Shown here: one piece after another, positions 1 to 6,565 of the stretch
How the letters are laid out: the number at the start of each line of letters is the position of its first letter
How positions within the stretch are numbered: the stretch's first letter is position 1
Source: Candidatus Caenarcanales bacterium
Lineage (GTDB): Bacteria > Cyanobacteriota > Vampirovibrionia > Caenarcaniphilales > Caenarcanaceae
Length of the DNA: 9,046 bases
NCBI GenBank assembly: GCA_947489925.1
Contig: CANLFK010000084.1
Span: 1 to 9,046 of the forward strand
Reading direction: 5' to 3'
Notes under the pieces: generated by a model
The model's database searches: none
Told to the model about the DNA's origin: nothing
Seen by the model: only the letters and a program-made list of their open reading frames with translations
Position numbers and translations under genes: made by a program

Positions 1-242
1 GTGTAACTTCTTTTGGTATGCAAATGATATTTGTTGAGGGAGACCAAAACGGTAAAAAAGTTGCTTATCGTAAATCTTTAATTCCAATGGGTGTTTATAC
101 ATGGCAAGCGACCCGCTTAAGCGATAATGCTTTTGATGAATTAACCAAAGAAGGTAGCTTTAATGCAAATCTTCCGCAATATTCAGTCGGGCTTGATACA
201 ACTGACAAAAATATTCAAAAATACATGTTTGCAAAAAAATAA
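1..242 (+). CDS. C-terminal part of an unrecognised protein (5' end outside window)
   Basis: The reading frame that begins at base 3 is open from the window edge to a TAA at 240-242, so the gene very probably starts upstream. The ATG at 18 is internal to that frame and has no ribosome binding site, and I do not treat it as the start. About 79 codons are visible. The peptide is soluble-looking and mixed polar, with aromatic residues spread along it (GVYTWQATRLSD, then QYSVGLDTTD) and a basic end (FAKK). I see no membrane segment or catalytic motif and do not recognise the family. The next gene begins 46 bp downstream on the same strand, so the two could be cotranscribed. That it is coding rests on frame length and ordinary amino-acid composition. 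Confidence 0.6.
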   Translation, partial: VTSFGMQMIFVEGDQNGKKVAYRKSLIPMGVYTWQATRLSDNAFDELTKEGSFNANLPQYSVGLDTTDKNIQKYMFAKK

Positions 243-288
243 ATATAAAGTATTCTGATTCAATAAAGGCTCTCACCGTTTAAACAAT

Positions 289-825
289 ATGAAAAAACTT
301 CTCTCTCTTCTTTTAATTTGTCTTTCTACTCTTTCTTTTACCGCTTGCAATAAACAAAGTACAAGCACTAATACTCCAGAGTCAGAGCTTTTAGCTCCCA
401 GACCCAAGCTTGAGGCAAATAAAGATTATACTAATAATTTAAGTGGTCATTGGACTTGGGTTGCCAAAAGAGTAAAAGACAAAAAAGAAATTGGCAAAGG
501 TCAATTTATTCTCTTGCAAAAAGGCGTTGAAATTATTGGCTTAAATCAAATTGAAAGCGGAATGGAAACGGTTTTACCTAAAAATATTCAAGTCAAAAAT
601 GTCTCTAGTACTCCTTTGAAAGGCAAGTATATAGAAAAAAATCCTAAAATACATTTTAATATTAAGGGTAATGGTTTAAATATTGATAATATGGGTCAGT
701 TGTCTGATAAAGGACATAGCTTTAAAGGAAGAGGTTTTTCTATTTTAGCTAGTGGTAGTAGTATTGAGAAAGGTAAATTTTCGGAAGTTGAATATATTTG
801 GGAAGCCACTAGAACTACTGGTTAA
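289..825 (+). CDS. Small probable lipoprotein of unknown function
   Basis: This 178-residue protein starts with a classic export signal: two lysines, a Leu-rich core and FTAC with Cys20. That fits a type II signal peptide, although Phe rather than Leu at the -3 position is less common. The mature part opens with a Ser/Thr/Asn-rich tether (about residues 21-45) and then a domain with SGHWTW near residue 52-57 and many alternating hydrophobic and polar stretches, suggesting a beta-rich fold. I do not recognise the family; a lipocalin-like barrel is only a guess. The ATG at 289 is chosen because the signal peptide begins there. The nearest purine-rich stretch (AAAGG, about 265-269) is too distant to be a good ribosome binding site. 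The gene ends 16 bp before the inverted-repeat element. Confidence 0.75.
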   Translation: MKKLLSLLLICLSTLSFTACNKQSTSTNTPESELLAPRPKLEANKDYTNNLSGHWTWVAKRVKDKKEIGKGQFILLQKGVEIIGLNQIESGMETVLPKNIQVKNVSSTPLKGKYIEKNPKIHFNIKGNGLNIDNMGQLSDKGHSFKGRGFSILASGSSIEKGKFSEVEYIWEATRTTG

Positions 826-841
826 GACTTGGCGGCTATTT

Positions 842-859
842 TAATTAATGTGAGTTCGA
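842..859 (+). repeat. Left terminal inverted repeat of the 293-bp element
   Basis: TAATTAATGTGAGTTCGA is exactly complementary to 1117-1134. The match stops abruptly on both sides: 841 is T where A would be needed, and 860 is C opposite A1116. It begins 16 bp after the lipoprotein stop codon. Confidence 0.85.
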
Positions 860-1116
860 CAGCTAAGCTGAAAAACAGAAAAAGCTTCTCAAGAATTAAA
901 GTCTTAGACCCTAGGCTTATGCCATTCCCGAAGGAGACAGTCAATAAATCTGTTATTTAAATTTTCTGTCTTCAAGATTTAAATGCCTAACTCGAGTGTC
1001 TAATAGCCCACTTTCAGGGGGTTGGGGGTAAAAAGACAAAATTCTTTAGCAAAAGACTTGCAATGGTGATTGCTTCAAAGTTTCGCTTCAATCGGCATTT
1101 TCAGATTTTCTTTTCA

Positions 1117-1134
1117 TCGAACTCACATTAATTA
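1117..1134 (-). repeat. Right terminal inverted repeat; contains a gene's stop codon
   Basis: TCGAACTCACATTAATTA is the reverse complement of 842-859. Bases 1128-1130 inside it are the TAA stop of the minus-strand DUF2103-like gene, so the end of the element sets the C-terminus of that protein. Confidence 0.85.
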
Positions 1135-1421
1135 TTTTTTTTTAAGCAAAATGGCTCCAAAATTACTTTTAGTTGAGCTTCTTCACCAATAAAAAATACT
1201 TCTTGAACTGCTCCACCAGATTGAATTAAAGCTTTAAATCCAGTAGCAGTTGGCATTAAACGCCTAATTTGTAAAGGTGATGAAGTTTTAACTGGTTTTA
1301 TTTCACCCGGAATCATAGATTGAATATTTGGATTTTTTTGCAAGCTCTCTAAAAAGTCACGAAGTCCGTCAATCATGCCATGCTCATATTTTATTTTGCC
1401 AGCTTTGGCTCTATACTTCAT
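1128..1421 (-). CDS. DUF2103-like small protein, 3' end altered by the adjacent element
   Basis: This 97-residue basic protein has the pattern I associate with DUF2103, a family of about 90 residues common in cyanobacteria and annotated as predicted metal-binding: an N-terminal helix ending in LxxFLESLxxxP (about residues 20-31), a PGEI motif, a region with RRLMPTATGFKAL, and the near-signature AVQEVFF around residues 71-77. The match is from memory and not searched. No clear Cys/His metal site is visible, and the biochemical role of the family is unknown to me. It starts 9 bp after ftsX on the same strand, so it is probably the last gene of that operon, and its ATG lacks a Shine-Dalgarno site. 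The last codons (KKNN then TAA) run into the terminal repeat of the neighbouring element, so the native C-terminus was probably slightly different. Confidence 0.65.
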   Translation of the reverse strand: MKYRAKAGKIKYEHGMIDGLRDFLESLQKNPNIQSMIPGEIKPVKTSSPLQIRRLMPTATGFKALIQSGGAVQEVFFIGEEAQLKVILEPFCLKKNN

Positions 1422-1430
1422 GATTAATAT

Positions 1431-2318
1431 TTAAACCGATAATCGCCTTTCAGTTGCCCAAAAACTACTAGCACTACTAAAAGCAATTCCAGCCAAGGTC
1501 AAAATAATTAAAATTTGTGTTAATTCTTCAGAGCTAGGCCAGAAAAAATCAATTAATCCTAAAGATTCAAAAATCACTTTTTTCCAATTATAACGAGCAA
1601 AACTATCCAAAGCTAAAAGTACACTACCCGCCGCCAAAGAACTAACCAAGCCATATAATATTCCTTGCACGACAAAAGGCCCTTTGATAAACCAATTGGT
1701 AACTCCCATAAAACGCAAAAGATTTAATTCTTCTTTTCTGGCTCTAATTACTAATTCAATGGTGTTAAAATTAATGACAAAAGTTGCAATAGCTAAAAGT
1801 GCTGAAATAAAGCTTCCAATCAAAATTGCAAAGTGTTTAATGACATTTAATTTTTTAATATATTCATACGCATAACTTATATGTTCATGTATTTCCCAAG
1901 TTTTGATTTTATTGACTAAAGGCACGGCTTCATTGACTCTGCGGACTTTTACAACAATTGTATTTGGCATACTATTTAATGAATTATCAAAATCAATTTG
2001 CACCAATTTTTTAGTCTGAGTCCAAGCAGTTTCTTTATCAATAATTTTTACTTCTACTACTTCGCTAAAGTTTTTTAAACGATCAACAATGCTTTGTGGT
2101 GGCACTGAATCTTTTAAATAAATTGCAAATTCGTTTTGAGAGCCTAATAAATTACTGGCTATTTTTTTTAAACTAACGCTGAATTCAAGCATAATACCAA
2201 AAACAATGAGCGTAGACATTAAAATACTAATAATAACCATATTTAGCCAGCCACTTCGCCAAAGACCCAAGCCAGACTCAGCAAAAACTCGCACTAACAT
2301 TCTTAAGCTTTTCATCAT
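1431..2318 (-). CDS. ftsX: Cell-division ABC transporter permease-like protein FtsX
   Basis: At 295 residues this has normal FtsX length and topology. A short cytoplasmic start is followed by TM1 (about 25-47) and a soluble extracytoplasmic domain (about 48-160) of the type that engages peptidoglycan hydrolases or their activators. TM2 (about 164-187) and a cytoplasmic loop with the family-typical ELNLLRFMGVTNWFIKGPF (about 197-215) come next, then TM3 (about 214-238) and TM4 (about 266-287). FtsX works with FtsE to couple ATP hydrolysis at the septum to control of murein hydrolases, and is not thought to transport a substrate. The start overlaps the ftsE stop as ATGA, implying translational coupling. 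A GGGAG stretch about nine bases upstream is one of the few plausible ribosome binding sites in the window. The second Met (codon 2) is an alternative start. Confidence 0.93.
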   Translation of the reverse strand: MMKSLRMLVRVFAESGLGLWRSGWLNMVIISILMSTLIVFGIMLEFSVSLKKIASNLLGSQNEFAIYLKDSVPPQSIVDRLKNFSEVVEVKIIDKETAWTQTKKLVQIDFDNSLNSMPNTIVVKVRRVNEAVPLVNKIKTWEIHEHISYAYEYIKKLNVIKHFAILIGSFISALLAIATFVINFNTIELVIRARKEELNLLRFMGVTNWFIKGPFVVQGILYGLVSSLAAGSVLLALDSFARYNWKKVIFESLGLIDFFWPSSEELTQILIILTLAGIAFSSASSFWATERRLSV

Positions 2319-3007
2319 AAAACTAAACTCCCAAACATCGGTAAATTACTAGGTTCAGTGTCCATTGTTATTTGATTATTAGAAATTTGAACAATTCTTT
2401 TTCTTAATTGATGAACTCGTGGATCATGTGTTGCAATCACCATAGTCATTTGTAATTTTTCATTGATTTCTTTGAATAATTGAAATATTTTTAATGAATT
2501 AACTGGATCAAGATTTCCAGTTGGCTCATCAGCTAATAAAATAGGCGGATTTGTTACAATAGCTCTAGCAATACCAACTCTTTGTCTTTCACCACCCGAT
2601 AAGTGCTGAGGCATATCTTTAATTTTGTCTAATAAACCAACTACATTTAAAGCACCTTCAACTCGATAGCGTATTTCTCTTTCGCTTGCTCCTTGGGCTC
2701 GTAAAATATAAGCAACATTATCAAAAACAGTTAAATGTGGTAAAAGGCTAGAATCTTGAAAGATTAAACCAATTCTTCTTCTTAATTGTGAATAATCAAC
2801 TAAACGACTAATATCAACTCGACCAATTAAAACACGACCAGCAGTGAAGTCCTCGCCTTTGTATAAAATTTTCAGTAAAGTTGATTTACCCGCTCCGCTT
2901 TCTCCAATCAAGAAAACCATTTGCCCCATCGGAACATGCAAATTTACATCTTTCAAGACCAATTGACCATTCTGATATTCTTTACAAACTCGATAAAGCT
3001 CAATCAT
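2315..3007 (-). CDS. ftsE: Cell-division ATP-binding protein FtsE
   Basis: This 230-residue ABC ATPase has every catalytic motif: Walker A GESGAGKST (35-43), Q-loop FQD with Gln84, signature LSGGERQR (136-143), Walker B ILLADE (156-161), D-loop GNLD (164-167) and switch His194 in ATHD. The sequence ILLADEPTGNLDP and its pairing with ftsX mark it as FtsE and not a general exporter subunit. It acts on the cytoplasmic face of the membrane at the division site and drives conformational change in FtsX. It overlaps ftsX by 4 bp. A candidate promoter lies just upstream, so ftsE may be transcribed both from it and from upstream minus-strand genes. The family is certain from the motifs, and the FtsE assignment is nearly so from context. 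Confidence 0.95.
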   Translation of the reverse strand: MIELYRVCKEYQNGQLVLKDVNLHVPMGQMVFLIGESGAGKSTLLKILYKGEDFTAGRVLIGRVDISRLVDYSQLRRRIGLIFQDSSLLPHLTVFDNVAYILRAQGASEREIRYRVEGALNVVGLLDKIKDMPQHLSGGERQRVGIARAIVTNPPILLADEPTGNLDPVNSLKIFQLFKEINEKLQMTMVIATHDPRVHQLRKRIVQISNNQITMDTEPSNLPMFGSLVL

Positions 3008-3040
3008 AAGAATTGTGATACAAGGTCAATAATTGTAAAC

Positions 3041-3070
3041 ATTATAAACTTTAATTTGGCTTTATGATAA
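3041..3070 (-). promoter_or_regulatory. Candidate sigma70-type promoter for ftsE-ftsX
   Basis: On the minus strand a perfect -10 TATAAT (3046-3041) lies 18 bp from TTATCA (3070-3065), which matches the -35 consensus at four of six positions. The transcript would start near 3034, about 27 bases before the ftsE ATG. It sits in the 81-bp gap after the 82-residue gene, so it could separate ftsEX from the genes upstream. In AT-rich DNA such matches also arise by chance. Confidence 0.45.
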
Positions 3071-3088
3071 AGAAGTTTTGAAGACTTA

Positions 3089-3337
3089 TTACATTAAACC
3101 TATTTTTCGTTCTTGATGAGGAACTAATTCGTGCATTTTACGATAAACTGCTTCTAAAGTATTTAAAATTTCGTCCTGAGTTAAAGGTTTAATAGCTCCA
3201 GCTGATGATTTTTTGTCATCTTTTTTTTCGTCTTTGTCATCAGAAACACTAGATGAAGTTTTGTTAGCATTTATATAAGCAATCAATACGCTAGTTGCCA
3301 ATTCTAATTTTTTCTGAGAGTCAGTATTCTTATCCAT
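3089..3337 (-). CDS. 82-residue protein with a charged linker, unknown function
   Basis: This small acidic/basic protein has two short predicted helical parts: residues 8-26 (hydrophobic LELATSVLIAYI, amphipathic) and residues 52-71 (QDEILNTLEAVYRKMHEL). They are joined by a Ser/Asp/Lys-rich, probably disordered linker (about 27-48). There is no signal peptide; the N-terminal hydrophobic part is too short and amphipathic for a membrane span. I do not recognise it. It lies between the SurA-N-like gene and ftsE on the same strand (49 bp and 81 bp gaps). The two-helix layout could suit a small partner or adaptor, but that is only a guess. The ATG is preceded by an A-rich stretch without a Shine-Dalgarno site. 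Coding status rests on frame, composition and position. Confidence 0.65.
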   Translation of the reverse strand: MDKNTDSQKKLELATSVLIAYINANKTSSSVSDDKDEKKDDKKSSAGAIKPLTQDEILNTLEAVYRKMHELVPHQERKIGLM

Positions 3338-3386
3338 TTTATTTTTTTAGTAGCTTAACTTATCTGATATTTTACGCCAAATTAGT

Positions 3387-4277
3387 TTAAATTTTCTCTT
3401 TTTGAAAAAGCTTTGTCCAATTATTTTTATTTTTTCCTTCTTTATTCCAGAATTTTAGTTTATTTAATTTATTTTCATTTTTGTCTTTAGCCTCAATCAA
3501 ATTGACTTTTGGGTTAGGAGCATTAATAATTTGACTTTCAATTTGTTGCGAATTCCCGCACTGAGAAATGTTTAACCCTGTTAATGAAAACTCAATTTGG
3601 CTTTTATTCTTTCTTTCAATTAACCAATTTGCCCAGTTTTCCTTTTCAGAGCCAAGCTTATCAATTAAAATTTGTTCTTCCAAGGAATTCCTTAAATCAA
3701 ATTCATTAGCATTATTCAGCCGCAAAAATTCCTGAAATTCATATGGATTAGAATATTTAGTTTGCACTTTTTGAAAGGCCGTCTCAATTTCCCAAGGCAT
3801 AATATTTAAATTGTGGGCTTTGGCTTCTTGCAATAAAAGAGCTTTGTCAATTAATTTATTTTGTATTTTCTTTTGATTATTTTGCTGAAAGAACTCAGTC
3901 AGTAAAGCATTTTCTTCCGCATAAGAATTTAAATCATAAGTATTCAGCGGATTGCCAAATTGTTTTTGCTTTTGACTAAATTCATAATGATATTGACTGG
4001 CGGTGCTTGGTATAAAAAAACTATTTTGCTTTTTGAGCTTTTCAATTAAATTTTTCCGCTTCTCAAAATCTTCAACCGAAGCGTTTTTCCATGGATCAAA
4101 AATATATTCAGTTTTGAATTTGTCTAAATCTTTGCTCAAAAGTCTGTCATATTCAGTTTTGTAAATTGGATAATTATTAATACAACCAATTAAATCATTT
4201 TCTTGTGCGGAATTAGCTGAACCGAAGCCAAAAAGTAAAATCAATACTAAAATATTTAATTGTTTAAAATAATTCAT
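3387..4277 (-). CDS. Exported SurA N-terminal-domain-like protein (no PPIase domain)
   Basis: This 296-residue protein has a signal peptide (hydrophobic core at residues 7-19, probable cleavage near 22-24 before QEND). It then has a strand-turn element, LIGCINNYPIYKTEYDRLL (about 29-47), resembling the start of SurA-type chaperone domains. A helical segment at about 137-224 (KLIDKALLLQEAKAHNLNI, then EFQEFLRLNNANEFDLRNSL) matches the SurA_N pattern. Bacterial SurA proteins usually add one or two parvulin PPIase domains; none is seen here, and the C-terminus (about 255-296) is a Lys/Asn-rich tail. The likely role is periplasmic holdase or chaperone for exported proteins, inferred from fold similarity only. 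It heads the minus-strand group. A decayed copy of its first 40 or so codons lies at 6455-6565 beyond the ATPase-DUF4435 module. Confidence 0.7.
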   Translation of the reverse strand: MNYFKQLNILVLILLFGFGSANSAQENDLIGCINNYPIYKTEYDRLLSKDLDKFKTEYIFDPWKNASVEDFEKRKNLIEKLKKQNSFFIPSTASQYHYEFSQKQKQFGNPLNTYDLNSYAEENALLTEFFQQNNQKKIQNKLIDKALLLQEAKAHNLNIMPWEIETAFQKVQTKYSNPYEFQEFLRLNNANEFDLRNSLEEQILIDKLGSEKENWANWLIERKNKSQIEFSLTGLNISQCGNSQQIESQIINAPNPKVNLIEAKDKNENKLNKLKFWNKEGKNKNNWTKLFQKEKI

Positions 4278-4312
4278 TGAGAAAGTAAAAACAAGAAAAT
4301 GAAAAAAGATAA
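4156..4312. repeat. Left copy of a duplicated SurA-N-like gene start and upstream region
   Basis: This segment covers the first 40 or so codons of the SurA-N-like gene and about 35 bp upstream. Bases 4172-4208 match 6472-6508 at 35 of 37 positions (differences at 4183 and 4203). Bases 4237-4250 are identical to 6531-6544, the offset having changed by 6 bp, an in-frame difference. Weaker similarity continues through the region upstream of the ATG (ACAAGAAAA at 4291-4299 against 6588-6596). The outer limits are approximate. Confidence 0.75.
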
Positions 4313-4340
4313 TACTAAATGATTTGAGCTTGGATTTGTC

Positions 4341-4346
4341 TATAAT
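4341..4346 (+). promoter_or_regulatory. Candidate -10 box for the ATPase-DUF4435 operon
   Basis: A perfect TATAAT lies 26 bp before the ATPase start codon at 4373, predicting a short leader of about 20 bases. No good -35 exists at 16-18 bp spacing (4318-4323 reads AATGAT); TTGAGC at 4324-4329 is too close. The promoter is therefore weak, needs an activator, or is not real. It lies inside the inserted segment, beyond the end of the left duplicated copy, so the module seems to bring its own transcription start. Confidence 0.4.
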
Positions 4347-4372
4347 TAACCTAAATATTTAGAATTTGTAAA

Positions 4373-5656
4373 ATGAAAATTAATCGCTTAAAAATAAAAA
4401 GCTTGTTTGACTTATTTGATTATGACTTGGACTTTACAAATGAAGAGAACTTGAAAATTATTACTGGACCAAATGGCTTCGGTAAAACAATGATTTTGAA
4501 TATTTTGTACTCTCTTTTTCAGCGACAATTCTCGTTTTTCCATAAATTAGTTTTTGAACAAATAGAAGTCTTCTTTGAAAATGATTTTAAATTGGAAATT
4601 ACAAAGAAAGAAGCTGAAGCTCCAGAAGAAACAAAATCAAATCAAAGTCAATTCAATAAAAATAGTCAGTTTATTCCTCCAGATTTTAAAGTAACAGAGG
4701 ACATTAATACAAAAACAACTTCTAAAAATAATAAGACTTTTGAAATAGACATCTGCTTTATTAAAAAGGAAAAAGAATTTTTCAAAACACCCGTTACACT
4801 ACCTCTAAACAAGGAAGGCTTTGAGCAATTTTCATCTTTCTTCTTAGAAAAAGAGGAGAGAGCTTCTACTTTGCTTAATTCAGTAAAAAGTTATCTGATA
4901 GGAATAAATAGGCTTGAAATAGAAGATGGAGAGAACTATTTTTTACTGGAGTCTATCAAAAAATGTCCTGAAGAATTAAAATTATTAATAGATGAGAAGC
5001 GAGATGAATATGGTAAAACTTCTGAAAAGCTTAGTGCAGACTTTTCAAAGAGAGTTTTAAATTTCAAAGAAATAATTTCTAAAGATATTGTAAAAAGCAA
5101 AGTTGAGAGACTAAAGGAAAAACAAAAAGTTTTAAAAAAATATGACCTCTCTGAAATAGAACTGGATATGCCAAATTTAAATGAAATTAGTGAAAATGAT
5201 TTGAAGCTTGTATCAGTTGATTTAGATGATTTAGAGAAGAAATTAAGCGTATTTGATGATTTATTGGAAAAGATTAAATTATTCGTTGATATTTTAAGTG
5301 AAAGAAGATTAAGTTTTAAGCATATTGAAATTGATTTAGAAAAAGGCTTTATTTGCAGAAATGATAAAGGAAAAATACTCTCTCTTGAAGAGCTTTCATC
5401 GGGTGAAAAACATCAAATAGTTTTGCTTTATGAATTGATTTTTAAAACAACTGAAAATACTTTACTTTTAATTGATGAACCAGAAATTTCTTTGCATGTA
5501 GCTTGGCAACACGATTTTATTGAAGACTTAAAAAGGATAGTTGAACTTAAAAATATTCAAGTAATTGTAGCTACTCACGCACCAGCAATAATAAATGATC
5601 ATTGGGATTTAGTAACTGACTTGTTTGATGAAAGTGAGAAGAATCAAGCAAAATGA
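4373..5656 (+). CDS. ariA: ABC-type AAA ATPase, AriA-like (PARIS-type defence sensor)
   Basis: This 427-residue protein has an N-terminal KINRLKIKSLFDL strand and Walker A GPNGFGKT (32-39). A Lys/Glu/Asn-rich insert (about 74-127) and a long charged, probably coiled-coil middle (about 195-310) follow. Signature LSSGEKHQ (341-348), Walker B LLLIDE (364-369) and switch His402 in ATHAP complete the site. This is the OLD/SMC-like AAA15/AAA21 ATPase group. Its stop overlaps the start of a DUF4435 gene by 4 bp. An ATPase of this type directly followed by DUF4435 is the PARIS anti-phage arrangement, in which the ATPase AriA holds the effector AriB until a phage anti-restriction protein is sensed. 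The PARIS name is inferred from architecture; other ATPase-TOPRIM pairs exist. Arg codons look more AGA/AGG-biased than in the amidase, compatible with acquisition. Confidence 0.72.
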   Translation: MKINRLKIKSLFDLFDYDLDFTNEENLKIITGPNGFGKTMILNILYSLFQRQFSFFHKLVFEQIEVFFENDFKLEITKKEAEAPEETKSNQSQFNKNSQFIPPDFKVTEDINTKTTSKNNKTFEIDICFIKKEKEFFKTPVTLPLNKEGFEQFSSFFLEKEERASTLLNSVKSYLIGINRLEIEDGENYFLLESIKKCPEELKLLIDEKRDEYGKTSEKLSADFSKRVLNFKEIISKDIVKSKVERLKEKQKVLKKYDLSEIELDMPNLNEISENDLKLVSVDLDDLEKKLSVFDDLLEKIKLFVDILSERRLSFKHIEIDLEKGFICRNDKGKILSLEELSSGEKHQIVLLYELIFKTTENTLLLIDEPEISLHVAWQHDFIEDLKRIVELKNIQVIVATHAPAIINDHWDLVTDLFDESEKNQAK

Positions 5657-6456
5657 AGCAATTAAGCTCTTTAAAAAAAGCTCAAACATTTCTTGAGTTT
5701 ATTGATGATTTAAAATTGTCAATTAGACACCCTCAGAACAAAAAGAGAATATTTATAATTGTAGAGGGCAAGTTTGATGTGAGATTATATAAAAATTTTT
5801 ATAAAAAAGAAAAATATGAAATCCGTGAAGTTGCTGGCGGTTGCAGTGATTTAGAAAGAGCCGTTGAAATTTTATCTCAAGAATCAAAACAATTTATTGG
5901 TATCAGAGATGCTGACTTTCACCATTTGGAAGGCACAAAACCCAACTGTGAAAATGTATTTTTAACTGATACAAGCTGTGCTGAAACAATGTGTTTAAAG
6001 TCTGATAAAGTGATTCTTCGTATTATTAATGAAAATAATTTAGAAAATGACATTGAGGAATTTCGCAGTTCATGCTTGCAGAGAATTAAATTTATTGGTT
6101 ATGCTCGTTGGTATCAGTACCGAAGTAAGTTGAATTTAAACTTTGGCTTTCTAAAAAATCACGAAAAGATAGAACTTTCCAAAGAAAATTTTATTGATGA
6201 GCTATTGGAACGCTCTCCTAAAGTAGAAGTACAAAGAGAAGAACTATTAACAGAAATTGAAAAATTAATTGATGAAAAACATGATTTATTTTTGCTTTGC
6301 AATGGGCATGATTTAGTCTCAATTATTTACAAAGAAGCAAGCAATACCGAAGCCAATCGTCCAAAAGGTGAAATTGAATTAATATTAAGAGATTATGCAA
6401 AAGAAGATTTTGAAAAGACAAATTTGTATAAAAGTGTAATGGAAAAATTAAAATAG
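5653..6456 (+). CDS. ariB: DUF4435 TOPRIM-like effector, AriB-like (PARIS-type)
   Basis: This 267-residue protein has a TOPRIM-like N-terminal half. IFIIVEGKFDVRLY (about 33-46) gives the conserved acidic Glu38 and Asp42. It is followed by VAGGCSD (60-66) and GIRDADF (83-89) with the D-x-D pair Asp86/Asp88, then FLTDTSCAETMCL (about 103-115) with Glu111 where DUF4435 proteins usually carry an acidic residue after a TD motif. The C-terminal half (about 120-267) is helical and charged. In characterised E. coli PARIS, AriB is a TOPRIM nuclease that cleaves a lysine tRNA when released from AriA, halting growth. The same activity here is inference. All expected acidic residues are present, so it looks intact. 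It is translationally coupled to the ATPase through ATGA. Its stop codon abuts the start of the duplicated SurA-N-like fragment. Confidence 0.72.
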   Translation: MKQLSSLKKAQTFLEFIDDLKLSIRHPQNKKRIFIIVEGKFDVRLYKNFYKKEKYEIREVAGGCSDLERAVEILSQESKQFIGIRDADFHHLEGTKPNCENVFLTDTSCAETMCLKSDKVILRIINENNLENDIEEFRSSCLQRIKFIGYARWYQYRSKLNLNFGFLKNHEKIELSKENFIDELLERSPKVEVQREELLTEIEKLIDEKHDLFLLCNGHDLVSIIYKEASNTEANRPKGEIELILRDYAKEDFEKTNLYKSVMEKLK

Positions 6457-6565
6457 TTTTCTTTAAACTGAAATTATTAATAAAACCAATTAAATCATTT
6501 TCCTGTGCAGCTCCTAAAGCTCTTAAAACCAAAATCAATACTAAGAGAAAGTTATTTTGTCTCAA
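6455..6565 (-). pseudogene. Decayed 5' fragment of a second SurA-N-like gene
   Basis: Read on the minus strand from an ATG at 6565, the first 37 codons encode a signal peptide-like stretch and then AAQENDLIGFINN, matching SAQENDLIGCINN of the intact gene at 3387-4277. The alignment continues through NFSLKKT against NYPIYKT and ends at the DUF4435 stop codon. Beyond that the frame reads antisense through the effector gene and has no relation to the family. The fragment has a net in-frame 6-base deletion in the signal peptide relative to the intact gene, so the copy diverged while still coding or came from a related strain. It has lost about 85% of the gene and cannot be functional, though a short secreted peptide could still be made. 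Confidence 0.75.

Larger units (their letters stand above)
842..1134. mobile_element. MITE-like non-autonomous element with 18-bp terminal inverted repeats
   Basis: Bases 842-859 and 1117-1134 are perfect reverse complements over 18 bp and bound a 293-bp stretch with no long open frame. The inside is visibly less AT-rich than its surroundings and holds two G5 runs at 1017-1021 and 1024-1028, an 11-base palindrome CAGCTAAGCTG at 860-870, and an imperfect internal inverted pair (GGAGACAG at 933-940, CTGTCTTC at 966-973). Perfect terminal repeats around a short non-coding body are the hallmark of a MITE. The outermost bases at each end are TA, so a TA target duplication of the IS630/Tc1 type is possible, but a self-complementary TA cannot be distinguished from part of the repeat. 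No transposase gene is present in the window. It fills the gap between the lipoprotein and the DUF2103-like gene. Confidence 0.7.

Noticed and set aside
842..859. Similarity of TAATTAATGTGAGTT to the familiar lac CRP-site region
   Set aside because: The sequence is the outer end of a terminal inverted repeat with an exact partner at 1117-1134, and the host does not look enterobacterial. I treat the resemblance as chance.
1684..1875. Plus-strand frame within ftsX
   Set aside because: It is the antisense shadow of ftsX, which has full motif and topology support.
6323..6565. An 80-codon minus-strand frame as a real small gene
   Set aside because: Only its first 37 codons resemble the SurA-N-like protein. 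The rest is the antisense of the DUF4435 gene, so it is listed as a 5' gene fragment.
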